From Nocardia stercoris (GTDB lineage: Bacteria; Actinomycetota; Actinomycetes; Mycobacteriales; Mycobacteriaceae), in contig NZ_RFFH01000001.1 of assembly GCF_003696265.1 (NCBI RefSeq), positions 1,139,745 to 1,203,744 on the forward strand: DNA of 64,000 nucleotides. The letters are read 5' to 3'. Below are positions 25,850 to 34,490 of this stretch, in pieces. Numbering within the stretch: position 1 is the stretch's first letter; each line of letters starts with the position of its first letter. The notes below the pieces were generated by a model that made no database searches, had not been told where the DNA came from, and was given only the letters and a program-made list of their open reading frames with translations. The position numbers and the translations under genes were made by a program.

Positions 25850-26272
25850 ATGACAATGTCGATCGCTGGAGTATTGCCGGCCGCGCCACAATTGTTGTGC
25901 GCATTCCAAGGACGGCGTTTCCGAGATCTGGTGCTGCTGCGGTCGGCGCACGCGCTGGCCGAGTTGCACGACCGCCGCTCGACGTCCCGCGACCCGCTGT
26001 TCGTCGCCGAGATCGACCGGCGCCGTAGCGAATTGATCGACGACATCGACGAATGGGTCGAGCGGGAACTGCCCGCGGCCGCCATCGGCGCCGACAGCAT
26101 CGGGGTCGTGGTCGACCGCATGGCCCGCGCCTGGGTTCAAGCCAATCTGGCGATCGACCGTGAGGGCGCGCGCAGCGACAATACCCATAAACACTGGTAT
26201 CACCTGGCCGAGCTGGTCGACGGATACACTGATCTCGTCAGCGCAGTGGCCGACGGTCGCCGTCGCTCCTGA
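25850..26272 (+). CDS. DUF4254 family protein
   Basis: A 140-residue helical protein. The segment LHDRRSTSRDPLFVAEIDRR, followed by SELIDDIDEWVE and SIGVVVDRMARAWVQA and the ending LAELVDGYTDLVSAV, matches the Nocardia/Mycobacterium DUF4254 family, whose function is unknown. The ATG at 25850 has CGAGG seven bases upstream; a second ATG lies two codons later. It precedes map by 125 bases on the same strand. Confidence 0.75.
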   Translation: MTMSIAGVLPAAPQLLCAFQGRRFRDLVLLRSAHALAELHDRRSTSRDPLFVAEIDRRRSELIDDIDEWVERELPAAAIGADSIGVVVDRMARAWVQANLAIDREGARSDNTHKHWYHLAELVDGYTDLVSAVADGRRRS

Positions 26273-26397
26273 ACGGCCGGATGCAGCGTCGCTTCCCGCC
26301 CGGCGTGCCGCGTTGTCGACTGGCGCGGCACGCTCGCTGAGTCCCGGCGCAGCGCCGCGCGTGTTCCCACCGGCGCGCCGACCGATAGTCTGGATCC

Positions 26398-27261
26398 ATG
26401 GCCGTCCGTACCCGTAAACCCCTCGCCCCCGGCACGCTGTCGCCGACCCGCGCGGTCCCCGCGTCGATCGAGCGCCCGGAGTACGCGTGGAAGAGCACCG
26501 TCAACGAGGGCCGCGAGCCCTGGGTGCAGACACCCGAGACCATCGAGAAGATGCGGGTCGCGGGCCGGATCGCCGCACAAGCGCTGGAAGCGGCCGGCGC
26601 CGCCGTCGCTCCCGGCGTCACCACCGACGAGCTCGACGCCATCGTGCACGAATACCTCTGCGACCACGGCGCCTACCCGTCCACGTTGGGCTACAAGGGA
26701 TTTCCCAAGTCCTGCTGCACCTCGCTGAACGAGGTCATCTGCCACGGCATCCCCGACTCGACCGTGATCGAGGACGGCGACATCGTCAATATCGACGTCA
26801 CCGCCTACATCGACGGCGTGCACGGCGACACCAACAAGACCTACCTCGCGGGCGACGTGGACGAGGAGGTGCGGCTGCTGGTCGAGCGCACCGAGGAGGC
26901 CACGCTGCGGGCCATCAAGGCCGTGCGGCCCGGCCGGGCGCTCAATGTCATCGGCCGGGTCATCGAGTCCTACGCCAACCGCTTCGGCTACGGCGTGGTC
27001 CGCGACTTCACCGGCCACGGCGTCGGCCCCACCTTCCACTCCGGCCTGGTGATCCTGCACTACGACCAGCCCGCCGTGGAGTCGATGATCGAACCGGGCA
27101 TGACCTTCACCATCGAGCCCATGATCAACCTCGGCGGCATCGACTACGACATCTGGGACGACGGCTGGACGGTGGTCACCAAAGACCGCAAGTGGACGGC
27201 GCAGTTCGAGCACACACTCGTCGTGACGGAGACCGGCGCGGAAATCCTGACGCTGCCGTGA
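26398..27261 (+). CDS. map: Methionine aminopeptidase type I with SH3-binding-like extension
   Basis: Removes the initiator methionine from new proteins. All five metal ligands are present: D133, D144, H207, E240 and E271. The 287-residue length includes an N-terminal Pro-rich extension ([13 protein letters not shown]), as in the longer mycobacterial MetAP (type Ic). The 3' end of the gene, from about 27191 through the stop and 17 bases beyond, is repeated downstream several times (see repeat). The last copy runs into the start of cobQ. Confidence 0.95.
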   Translation: MAVRTRKPLAPGTLSPTRAVPASIERPEYAWKSTVNEGREPWVQTPETIEKMRVAGRIAAQALEAAGAAVAPGVTTDELDAIVHEYLCDHGAYPSTLGYKGFPKSCCTSLNEVICHGIPDSTVIEDGDIVNIDVTAYIDGVHGDTNKTYLAGDVDEEVRLLVERTEEATLRAIKAVRPGRALNVIGRVIESYANRFGYGVVRDFTGHGVGPTFHSGLVILHYDQPAVESMIEPGMTFTIEPMINLGGIDYDIWDDGWTVVTKDRKWTAQFEHTLVVTETGAEILTLP

Positions 27262-27591
27262 GCGGGCTGTCGCGTCGGAGTGGACGGCGCAGTTCGAGGC
27301 TCACGTCGTCGGGTCGTGACGGAGACCGGCGCGGAAATCCTGACGCTGCCGTGAGCGGGCTGTCGCGTCGGAGTGGACGGCGCAGTTCGAGGCTCACGTC
27401 GTCGGGTCGTGACGGAGACCGGCGCGGAAATCCTGACGCTGCCGTGAGCGGGCTGTCGCGTCGGAGTGGACGGCGCAGTTCGAGGCTCACGTCGTCGGGT
27501 CGTGACGGAGACCGGCGCGGAAATCCTGACACTGCCGTGAGGCGGCTGTCGGGTCCGGGTGGACGGCGCAGCTCGAGGCTCACGTCGTCGT
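27191..27591 (+). repeat. 93-bp tandem copies of the map 3' end filling the map-cobQ gap
   Basis: The map gene ends with a segment beginning at 27191. Copies begin at 27279, 27372 and 27465 with an exact 93-bp period, and a fifth diverged partial copy begins at 27558 and contains the cobQ start. Each full copy repeats the last 13 codons of map, its stop and the flank GAGCGGGCTGTCGCGTCGG. Compared with the genic copy, the repeats carry a 5-bp longer segment near GAGGCTCACG. The three middle copies are nearly identical, which implies recent amplification. Confidence 0.93.
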
Positions 27592-29125
27592 GAAGGGCGC
27601 CCTGCTCGTCGCGGGCACCACGTCCGATGCCGGGAAGAGTGTCGTGGTGGCCGGGATCTGCCGGTTGCTCGCGCGCCGCGGCGTGCGGGTGGCGCCGTTC
27701 AAGGCGCAGAACATGTCGAACAACTCCGTGGTCACCCTCGACGGCGGGGAGATCGGGCGCGCGCAGGCGCTGCAGGCGCAGGCGTGCGGGCTGGAGCCGA
27801 GCGTGCGGTTCAACCCGATCCTGCTGAAGCCCGGGAGCGACCGGCGGTCCCAGCTGGTGGTGCGCGGGCGGGCCGTCGACACCGTCGGCGCGGCCGACTA
27901 CTTCCGGCACCGGACGGAACTGCGCACCGTCGTCGCGGACGAGTTGGCCGCGCTGCGTACGGAATTCGACGTGGTGATCTGTGAGGGCGCGGGCTCGCCG
28001 GCGGAGATCAATCTGCGGGCCACGGACCTGGCCAATCTGGGCTTGGCCCGAGCCGCGGAGCTGCCGGTGATCCTGGTCGGCGATATCGACCGGGGCGGGG
28101 TGCTGGCCCACCTGTTCGGCACGGTCGCGATCCTCGAACCCGAGGACCAGCGGCTGATCTCCGGGTTCGTGGTCAACAAGTTCCGGGGTGACGTAGAACT
28201 GTTGCGCCCCGGCCTGATTCGGCTCGAGGAGCTCACCGGGCGCCCAACCCTCGGGGTGCTGCCGTTCGCGGCGGACCTGTGGCTCGACGCCGAGGACTCG
28301 CTCGGCACGGTCGCCGACGCGCCGGTCGGCCGGCCTCGCCCGCCGCGCGGCAGCGACTGGCTGACCGTGGCCGCCGTCCGGCTGCCCCGGATCTCCAACT
28401 CCACCGATGTGGAGGCACTCGCGTGTGAGCCCGGGGTCGCGGTGCGGTGGGTGAGCGAGCCGTCCCGGCTGGCGGACGCCGACCTGGTGGTGCTGCCCGG
28501 CAGCAAGTCGACGGTCGACGATCTGAACTGGTTGCGGCGCAGCGGAATTGCCGACGCGCTGACCGCGCGCGCGGCGGCGGGCCGCCCGATCCTGGCGGTC
28601 TGCGGCGGCTACCAGATGCTGGCCCGCACGATCCACGACGAGGTGGAATCCGGCGCCGGCGCGGTCGCGGGCCTCGGCCTGCTCGACCTGGCGATCGAGT
28701 TCGCCGACCCCAAGATCCTGTGCCGGAGTACGGGTTTCGGGTCGGCGGGCCGGGCCGGAACGCCGCTTGCGGTGGGCGGCTACGAAATCCACCACGGCCG
28801 AGTGGCGGAAACGGTGGACGCCGCCTGGCTGACCCTGGCCGACGGGCGGCCGGAAGGCAGTGTGCGCGAAGCGATCTGGGGGACCCACCTGCACGGCCTG
28901 ATGGAATCCGACGAATTCCGGCGTGCCTGGCTCACCGAGGTGGCGGCCCGCGCCGGCCGCACCGGATTCGTGGTCGCTCCCGACGTGCGGGTCGGTGCCG
29001 TGCGCACCGCCCAACTGGACCTGCTGGCCGACCTGATCGAGGAACACCTCGACCTCCCGGCCCTGGAACGACTGATCGACCACGGCGCCACCACCGGCCT
29101 GCCGACCCTCTCCACCAGCCACTGA
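27590..29125 (+). CDS. cobQ: Cobyric acid synthase
   Basis: ATP-dependent amidotransferase that amidates four side chains of adenosylcobyrinic acid a,c-diamide in cobalamin synthesis. The N-terminal synthetase has the P-loop GTTSDAGKS (9-17) and KAQNMSNNS. The C-terminal class I glutamine amidotransferase has the nucleophile C338 (AVCGGYQML) and H435 (GTHLHGL). Length is 511 residues. The GTG start lies inside the last diverged repeat unit, 13 bases after GAGG, so the repeats form its 5' leader. Confidence 0.95.
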   Translation: MKGALLVAGTTSDAGKSVVVAGICRLLARRGVRVAPFKAQNMSNNSVVTLDGGEIGRAQALQAQACGLEPSVRFNPILLKPGSDRRSQLVVRGRAVDTVGAADYFRHRTELRTVVADELAALRTEFDVVICEGAGSPAEINLRATDLANLGLARAAELPVILVGDIDRGGVLAHLFGTVAILEPEDQRLISGFVVNKFRGDVELLRPGLIRLEELTGRPTLGVLPFAADLWLDAEDSLGTVADAPVGRPRPPRGSDWLTVAAVRLPRISNSTDVEALACEPGVAVRWVSEPSRLADADLVVLPGSKSTVDDLNWLRRSGIADALTARAAAGRPILAVCGGYQMLARTIHDEVESGAGAVAGLGLLDLAIEFADPKILCRSTGFGSAGRAGTPLAVGGYEIHHGRVAETVDAAWLTLADGRPEGSVREAIWGTHLHGLMESDEFRRAWLTEVAARAGRTGFVVAPDVRVGAVRTAQLDLLADLIEEHLDLPALERLIDHGATTGLPTLSTSH

Positions 29126-29281
29126 CACCCCGGTCGGCAGCCGTTTCGCGGCCGCGGCCGCGAACAATCGCCGGCCCGGAACCGGAATGCGGCCGGCGCC
29201 ACGCCCGACCCGGCGCGACGACGACTGTGACGACGCCGACGACGACGGGCTCGATTCGCAAGGCCCGTGTAGCTTGTCGGC

Positions 29282-29842
29282 ATGGATTCACGGCAAATCG
29301 TGGTCGGTGACCACGCCTGGACCGTGCGGATCGGTGGCCCGGAGAAGTCCCGCCACACCGTGCTTCTGCTGCCCGACGCCCACGGCGGTTCCCTCGACGC
29401 GGTCTGCGAGCGGCTACACAACTCCGATCTGCGAACGGTCGTCGTCGACCCGGCCCCGGGCCTCGACGAAGCGGCTGTCTACGCCATTCTCGACGAAGTG
29501 AAGGTGCCCTACACCAACCTGGCCGGTGTGGGCACCGGTGCGGTGCTGGCCTGGCAGCTCTGCGCGCGCGGCTTCGGGCGGTTCATGACGCTGGTCGCGG
29601 CCGGCGCCGGCCACCCCGCTGCCCCCGACGCCGACGGCACGGTCGCCGATCCGGCTTGCCCGGCCGTCGAGATCCCGGCCACCGTGATCGCCACCAAGGC
29701 GCTGCCGCTGGAGGCGGCGCAGGGCTCGGCCCGTTTCGTCCGCGGCGAGTTCCGGGTGACCGGACTGGACGTGGCCGACATCGTCGCCGAGGCCGACCAC
29801 GAATTCGCCACCGAGATCGTGCTCCGCAGCGGACTCTGGTGA
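29282..29842 (+). CDS. Hypothetical alpha/beta-hydrolase-like protein
   Basis: A 186-residue protein with the strand-turn pattern of a small alpha/beta-hydrolase: HTVLLLPDAHGG as the first strand and oxyanion loop and NLAGVGTGAVLAWQL at the nucleophile position. The usual Ser of G-x-S-x-G is a Thr (G-V-G-T-G), so it may not be a classical serine hydrolase. A final His is in EADHEF. The start is ATG at 29282. A strong hairpin separates it from the convergent hydrolase. Its role is unknown. Confidence 0.65.
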   Translation: MDSRQIVVGDHAWTVRIGGPEKSRHTVLLLPDAHGGSLDAVCERLHNSDLRTVVVDPAPGLDEAAVYAILDEVKVPYTNLAGVGTGAVLAWQLCARGFGRFMTLVAAGAGHPAAPDADGTVADPACPAVEIPATVIATKALPLEAAQGSARFVRGEFRVTGLDVADIVAEADHEFATEIVLRSGLW

Positions 29843-29846
29843 TCGG

Positions 29847-29879
29847 CCCGCGCCGGCCCGGGCGACGGGCCGGCGCGGG
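29847..29879. terminator. Bidirectional hairpin terminator
   Basis: Perfect 13-bp GC-rich arms (29847-29859, 29867-29879) with a 7-base loop between two convergent genes ending at 29842 and 29886. Confidence 0.75.
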
Positions 29880-29885
29880 ATCGAA

Positions 29886-30905
29886 TCAGCGGGCCGCGTG
29901 CGCGTTCAGCCAGGCGTCCATCTCGGCGAACGCCTGCGCCCGGACCTCCGGGACGGAGAGGAACACATCGTGGCGGGCGCCCGGGACCGGGACCACCGCG
30001 GTGCGGTCCCCGAAGCAACCCGACCAGCGCTGGATCTGCCGCACGTCCAGCACGCAGTCCGCCTCGTCGGCGATCGGGCCGTACTCCTTGGGCGCGGCCG
30101 ACCGCGTGCCACGCAGCACCAGCGCCGGAACGCCGATCCGCAGGCCGCGATGCACGGTGGCGTGACCCTGGCGGATCGCGCGCAACCAGCCCAGCCGCAC
30201 CGGGAAACCGGTCAGCGGCTTCCAGTCGAGGTTGTAGTCCCACTCGCCGAACCGGCTGCTGTGCAGGCTGTCGCCGTACGAGGTGACCAGGCCCGCCGGG
30301 TACAGCTGCTTCGGCCGCACCAACCCGACGGTGTTGATCACCGTCGTGCCGATCCCGCGCACCCACGACGGGCCCTGCAGGTCCAGCCACGGGCTGTTGA
30401 ACACCACACCCGAGATGTCGCGCGCGGCGACACCGCCCTTGGCGGCCCGCTCGATCCGGTCCAGCCACAGCGCGGTCACCAGGCCACCCGTCGAGTGGCC
30501 CATCATCAGCACCGGCAGACCGGTCTCGGCACGCACGATCTCGAGCGCGCGGTCCAGTTCGGCGTCGTAGACCGCCAGGTCGCGCACGAAGTGCGGCGAC
30601 TGGCCCGCACGCGTCGAGCGTCCGCATTTGCGCAGGTCCAGGGCGTAGAAGCGGTAGCCGAGGGCGGCCATGTGCTCGGCCAGATGGACCTGGAAGAAGT
30701 AGTCGGTGAAACCGTGCACGTACAGCACCGCGCCGGTGGCGGGGACGGCCGGTTCCGGGGTGTAGCGGATCAGCGTCGCCGCGATCTCGCCCTCGCCGTC
30801 GGGATCCGGGCCCAGCGGGAGGGTCGTCTGCTCGAATCCGGCGCCCAGAACGTCGGGCTGCCAGGAGGTCGTTTCGGGTGCGTCCACCGACGTATCGTTC
30901 GTCAC
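29886..30905 (-). CDS. Alpha/beta-hydrolase, monoacylglycerol-lipase-like
   Basis: A 339-residue cytoplasmic hydrolase of the serine aminopeptidase (S33, Hydrolase_4) type. VLYVHGFTDYFFQVHLAEHM forms the oxyanion region, GHSTGG holds the nucleophile Ser, and GARHDVFLS holds the catalytic His. It has no signal peptide. It lies divergent from mqo, as in mycobacteria (from memory, Rv2854/Rv2852c). The start is GTG at 30905. The ester substrate is not known. Confidence 0.85.
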   Translation of the reverse strand: MTNDTSVDAPETTSWQPDVLGAGFEQTTLPLGPDPDGEGEIAATLIRYTPEPAVPATGAVLYVHGFTDYFFQVHLAEHMAALGYRFYALDLRKCGRSTRAGQSPHFVRDLAVYDAELDRALEIVRAETGLPVLMMGHSTGGLVTALWLDRIERAAKGGVAARDISGVVFNSPWLDLQGPSWVRGIGTTVINTVGLVRPKQLYPAGLVTSYGDSLHSSRFGEWDYNLDWKPLTGFPVRLGWLRAIRQGHATVHRGLRIGVPALVLRGTRSAAPKEYGPIADEADCVLDVRQIQRWSGCFGDRTAVVPVPGARHDVFLSVPEVRAQAFAEMDAWLNAHAAR

Positions 30906-31139
30906 AGAACCACCATATTCGACATGGTCCGCCGTATCTCGGCAGAGCCAGATCGGTCACACCCGGGCCACCTGATGTCGGGGATCGAATCAGCGCGGGG
31001 CACAATCGAGAGCAAGTGAACAGCCGGTAACCTGATGTGCGCTCCGATCGCCGGAGGGGCATCCGGCGACCACCCAACACATACCGAGGTTGGTCCGCCG
31101 AGCGGGACCGCGTAGAAGGACAAGGAAGTCGACGTACCC

Positions 31140-32639
31140 GTGCCGAACGCCGCGACGATTGAAAAGACCGATGTAGTCCTCATCGGCGCCGGGATCATGA
31201 GCGCCACCCTCGGCGCTCTGCTGCGCCAGGTCCAGCCCGACTGGACCATCTCGATGTTCGAACGCATCGACGCCGCCTCCCCCGAGAGCAGCGACCCGTG
31301 GAACAACGCGGGCACCGGCCACTCGGCCCTGTGCGAGCTGAACTACACCCCGCAGAACGCCGACGGCTCGGTCGACGTCTCCAAGGCGATCGACATCAAC
31401 GAGCGCTTCCAGGTGTCCCGCCAGTTCTGGGCCTACGGGGTCGAGAACGGTCTGCTCTCCGAGCCGTCGCAGTTCATCAATCCGGTACCGCACGTGAGCT
31501 TCTGCCACGGCGCCGACGGAGTCGACTACCTGCGCAAGCGGCACGCGGCCCTGTCGCGGCACCCCCTGTTCGAGGGCATGCGGTTCATCGACGACCCCGC
31601 CGAGTTCGCGGACCGGCTGCCGCTGATGTCGCGCGGCCGCGACTTCGACGAGCCCGTCGCACTGAACTGGACCGACTACGGCACCGACGTCGACTTCGGT
31701 TCGCTCACCACCCAGCTGCTGGCCTACCTGGGCCGCAGCGGTGTCGACATCTCGTTCGGTTCCGAGGTGCGCGACCTGGCCAAGCAGTCCGACGGCAGCT
31801 GGAACGTCAAGGTCCGCAACACGCGCAACCACGAGACCCGGGTCGTCAACGCCAAATTCGTGTTCGTCGGCGCCGGCGGTTACGCGCTGCCGCTGCTGCA
31901 GAAGGCCGGTATCCCCGAGATGTCGGGCATCGGTGGCTTCCCGGTCAGTGGCCTGTTCCTGCGCTGCACCAACCCCGAACTGGTCGACCAGCACGAAGCC
32001 AAGGTGTACGGCAAGGCCGCGGTCGGCGCGCCGCCGATGTCGGTGCCGCACCTGGACACCCGAGTCATCAAGGGCCGCAAGGGCCTGCTGTTCGGCCCGT
32101 ACGCGGGCTGGACGCCGAAGTTCCTCAAGGACGGCCGCTACACCGACCTGATCAAGTCGGTGAAGCCGAACAACCTCATGTCGATGGTCGGCGTGGGTCT
32201 CACCGAGATGGGCCTCACCAAGTACCTGATCTCCGAGGTGCTCAAGTCGCAGTCCGGCCGGGTGTACGCCATGGAGGAGTTCATTCCGCGTGCCGACGGC
32301 GGCGACTGGGAGCTGATCACCGCCGGTCAGCGTGTGCAGGTCATCCGCCGCAAGGGGATGGGCGGCGTGCTGGAGTTCGGCACCGCGGTCATCGCGGCGC
32401 AGGACGGCAGCATCTCCGGTCTGCTCGGTGCCTCGCCGGGCGCCTCGACCTGTGTGAGCGCCATGCTCGACGTGATGCAGCAGTGCTTCCCGAAGGAGTA
32501 CACCGCCTGGCAGCCCAAGCTGCAGGAGATGGTGCCCTCGCTCGGTGTGAAGCTGTCGGAGAACCAGGCACTGTTCGCCGATGTGTGGAACTGGACCAGC
32601 AAGTCGCTCAACCTGACCGGCGTACCGGTCACGCAGTGA
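31140..32639 (+). CDS. mqo: Malate:quinone oxidoreductase
   Basis: FAD-dependent peripheral membrane enzyme oxidising malate to oxaloacetate and passing electrons to menaquinone. The N-terminal dinucleotide motif [14 protein letters not shown] is followed by the MQO hallmark [18 protein letters not shown] and later by [19 protein letters not shown]. Length is 499 residues. The start is GTG, with a purine-rich stretch AAGGAAG about 11 bases upstream. The 234-bp upstream region has a hairpin at 31049-31068 that may lie in the leader. The transcript ends in a strong hairpin at 32651. Confidence 0.96.
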   Translation: MPNAATIEKTDVVLIGAGIMSATLGALLRQVQPDWTISMFERIDAASPESSDPWNNAGTGHSALCELNYTPQNADGSVDVSKAIDINERFQVSRQFWAYGVENGLLSEPSQFINPVPHVSFCHGADGVDYLRKRHAALSRHPLFEGMRFIDDPAEFADRLPLMSRGRDFDEPVALNWTDYGTDVDFGSLTTQLLAYLGRSGVDISFGSEVRDLAKQSDGSWNVKVRNTRNHETRVVNAKFVFVGAGGYALPLLQKAGIPEMSGIGGFPVSGLFLRCTNPELVDQHEAKVYGKAAVGAPPMSVPHLDTRVIKGRKGLLFGPYAGWTPKFLKDGRYTDLIKSVKPNNLMSMVGVGLTEMGLTKYLISEVLKSQSGRVYAMEEFIPRADGGDWELITAGQRVQVIRRKGMGGVLEFGTAVIAAQDGSISGLLGASPGASTCVSAMLDVMQQCFPKEYTAWQPKLQEMVPSLGVKLSENQALFADVWNWTSKSLNLTGVPVTQ

Positions 32640-32650
32640 GTTTCCCGGTA

Positions 32651-32687
32651 GCGGGGGCCGGTCCGGACGCTCCGGGCCGGCCCCCGC
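32651..32687 (+). terminator. Hairpin terminator after mqo
   Basis: Arms GCGGGGGCCGG (32651-32661) and CCGGCCCCCGC (32677-32687) pair perfectly, 11 bases after the mqo stop. A weak GCTGCTGTG tail follows. Confidence 0.75.
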
Positions 32688-32736
32688 TGCTGTGTGTTGG
32701 TCGACACGCGGCTGTCCCATGTGGTAGCAAGACGCG

Positions 32737-33186
32737 ATGATGTCAACGGTTGTACTGAAACGGTCGTGGGCCGCTGATCTCGACACAGCCACGCTCTACA
32801 AGCTGCTGAAGCTGCGGGTCGAGGTATTCGTCGTCGAACAGCATTGCGCCTATCCGGAGTTGGACGGATTGGATCTGCTGCCGCGTACCCGCCATCTCTG
32901 GCTCGACGACGAGGGTGAGATCATCTGCACCCTGCGGCTGCTGGAGGAGCGGGTCGAGGGCCACAAGGAATACCGCATCGGCCGCCTGTGCACCGCGAAA
33001 GAAGCTCGCGGACACGGCTATACGACTCGGCTGCTGCTGGCGGCACTGGCCGACGCCGGTTCGGCGACGGTGCGCCTGAACGCGCAGACCTACCTGGTCG
33101 ACCTGTACGCCAAGCACGGATTCGTCGTCGACGGACCGGAGTACCTGGAGGACGGTATCCCGCACATCCCGATGCGCCGCGGCTGA
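32737..33186 (+). CDS. ElaA-like GNAT-family acetyltransferase
   Basis: A 149-residue GNAT protein. LYKLLKLRVEVFVVEQHCAYPELDG is the ElaA family signature, and the acetyl-CoA loop is IGRLCTAKEARGHGYTTRLL. The last strand contains LVDLYAKHGF. Two adjacent ATG codons (32737, 32740) are possible starts. The order mqo then GNAT matches mycobacteria. The substrate is unknown. Confidence 0.87.
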   Translation: MMSTVVLKRSWAADLDTATLYKLLKLRVEVFVVEQHCAYPELDGLDLLPRTRHLWLDDEGEIICTLRLLEERVEGHKEYRIGRLCTAKEARGHGYTTRLLLAALADAGSATVRLNAQTYLVDLYAKHGFVVDGPEYLEDGIPHIPMRRG

Positions 33187-33201
33187 GTACTTCCTGCGAT
33201 C

Positions 33202-33235
33202 ACTGTCCCGTAGCCGAGTTCGGCTGCGGGACAGT
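33202..33235. terminator. Bidirectional hairpin terminator
   Basis: ACTGTCCCG (33202-33210) pairs with CGGGACAGT (33227-33235), with a further GCCGA/TCGGC stem inside. It lies between convergent genes ending at 33186 and 33241. Confidence 0.7.
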
Positions 33236-33240
33236 CTCGT

Positions 33241-33999
33241 TCATCTCCCCGGTCGGGTGTCGAGGCCGTGTAGTTCGCGGGCCAGCAGGGTCGCGCCGGC
33301 CACGGCGCCGGGCATCAGGAACACCGCGACGACCGGAAGCAGGAACACCACCGCGAGCGGGGTACCGAATCCCCAGATCAGCAGGCGCCGCTCGCGCATC
33401 AGCCGCAGGCGGCGGTCCAGTGGCACACCGTGGCGCTGCCAGGTCACCGAGGCCAGTTCCTCGGTGAGGAAGTAGCCGGTCGTCGCCGCGCCGAGCACCG
33501 GCGCGAGCACCTGCCCCGCCACCGGGAAGAACCCGACCACGAAGACCGCCGCGTTCCACCCCGCGGCCCGCACGAGGATCCGCGCACTGTCCCGGGCGGA
33601 CACCCAGACCTCCTGCAGCACAGGCGCATCCACCTCCGGCGCGACCGGACCCGGCAGCGACCGCTCCAACTGCTGCGACAGCCGCTCGTAGAACGGCTGC
33701 CCGATCGCCAGCGTCGTCGCGGTGAACGTCAGCGCGGCCACCGCGACCCCCGCACCGAACAGCAACACCTCCAGCCCCGCCCGGAACAGCTTGCGCCACC
33801 CCGATTCCCAGCCCGCCGCGAACGGCGTAGCCCAATCGACCACATCGCCGACATAGACCACCACCAACACCAGCAACACCAGATAGACCACCAACGCGAT
33901 CACCCCCGGCAACAGCCCCACCAGCCACCGCCGCGGATGCCCGAACACCCACCGCTGGCCCTGCCACAGAAACCGGAACCCGGTCACGAGATCACGCAC
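33241..33999 (-). CDS. EI24-domain membrane protein (CysZ-like)
   Basis: About 252 residues with at least four hydrophobic segments (WLVGLLPGVIALVVYLVLLV, VLLFGAGVAVAALTFTA, AAVFVVGFFPVAGQVLAPVL, PLAVVFLLPVVAVFLMPG). The fold and the LPGVIALV and WNAAVFVVGFFPVAGQ segments fit the EI24/CysZ family; relatives in enterobacteria are linked to sulfate uptake, but the actinobacterial members are uncharacterised. The GTG at 33999 was chosen because the upstream extension is low in similarity. It is divergent from the chelatase gene. Confidence 0.75.
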   Translation of the reverse strand: MRDLVTGFRFLWQGQRWVFGHPRRWLVGLLPGVIALVVYLVLLVLVVVYVGDVVDWATPFAAGWESGWRKLFRAGLEVLLFGAGVAVAALTFTATTLAIGQPFYERLSQQLERSLPGPVAPEVDAPVLQEVWVSARDSARILVRAAGWNAAVFVVGFFPVAGQVLAPVLGAATTGYFLTEELASVTWQRHGVPLDRRLRLMRERRLLIWGFGTPLAVVFLLPVVAVFLMPGAVAGATLLARELHGLDTRPGR

Positions 34000-34490
34000 G
34001 GGGCAAGGGTATCGGTTGCCGTGGTCACCGCCGGGTCGACCTGAGCGCCCAGTGTCGGGGCTCCTCGGACAGGAATTGCCGGTGCGGGCAGACGATTGTG
34101 CGCCCAGGCCGGACGAATCCCCGTCCCGAAACGCAATCGCCATGCTGAGCTGAGCGTCGGACGGACTCCGGCCCGGTGTGGCTACCGTTCTGCGTCTTCC
34201 TCGGCGGCCTCACCCACCTGTTCGGCCGGTCTTCGATCCACTGGTCCATGACGAAGGTGCCGGCGAGCGCGAGCACGATGATGGTGCCGGCCGGGGCCGC
34301 TGGCGAGTGTTCAGCGGCACGGCGGTTCGTCCGGGGCCGGATGTGATGCGGGCCCGGCCTGAGCACACATTGTCCTGCGGGCAGGGATCGCAGTGTCGGG
34401 CGGTGATCGTGGGCTCAGGCCGGTGGTCGGCGTGAGCCCGCACCGCAGGGGGTGGGTGGGGGCTGTTTCCGCGCGGCTTAGGGTGGGGTG
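34000..34490. other. Divergent intergenic region without a recognised gene
   Basis: The 491 bp between the EI24 and chelatase genes holds no recognisable coding region. I looked for a cobalamin riboswitch here because a cob gene group follows, but saw no B12-box-like sequence. It presumably carries two divergent promoters. Confidence 0.4.

Noticed and set aside
25506..25853. 115-residue plus-strand frame before the DUF4254 gene
   Set aside because: It has no recognisable domain, no ribosome site, and overlaps the promoter region and start of a better-supported gene.
26487..27593. Open frame with four 31-residue repeats across the map 3' repeats
   Set aside because: It is an out-of-frame shadow of map that stays open only because 93 is divisible by three.
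31021..31139. Possible riboswitch in the mqo leader (hairpin 31049-31068)
   Set aside because: A single 6-bp stem and a second weak one are not enough to match any riboswitch class.
34000..34490. Possible cobalamin riboswitch before the chelatase
   Set aside because: No B12-box-like sequence or the expected stem arrangement could be seen.
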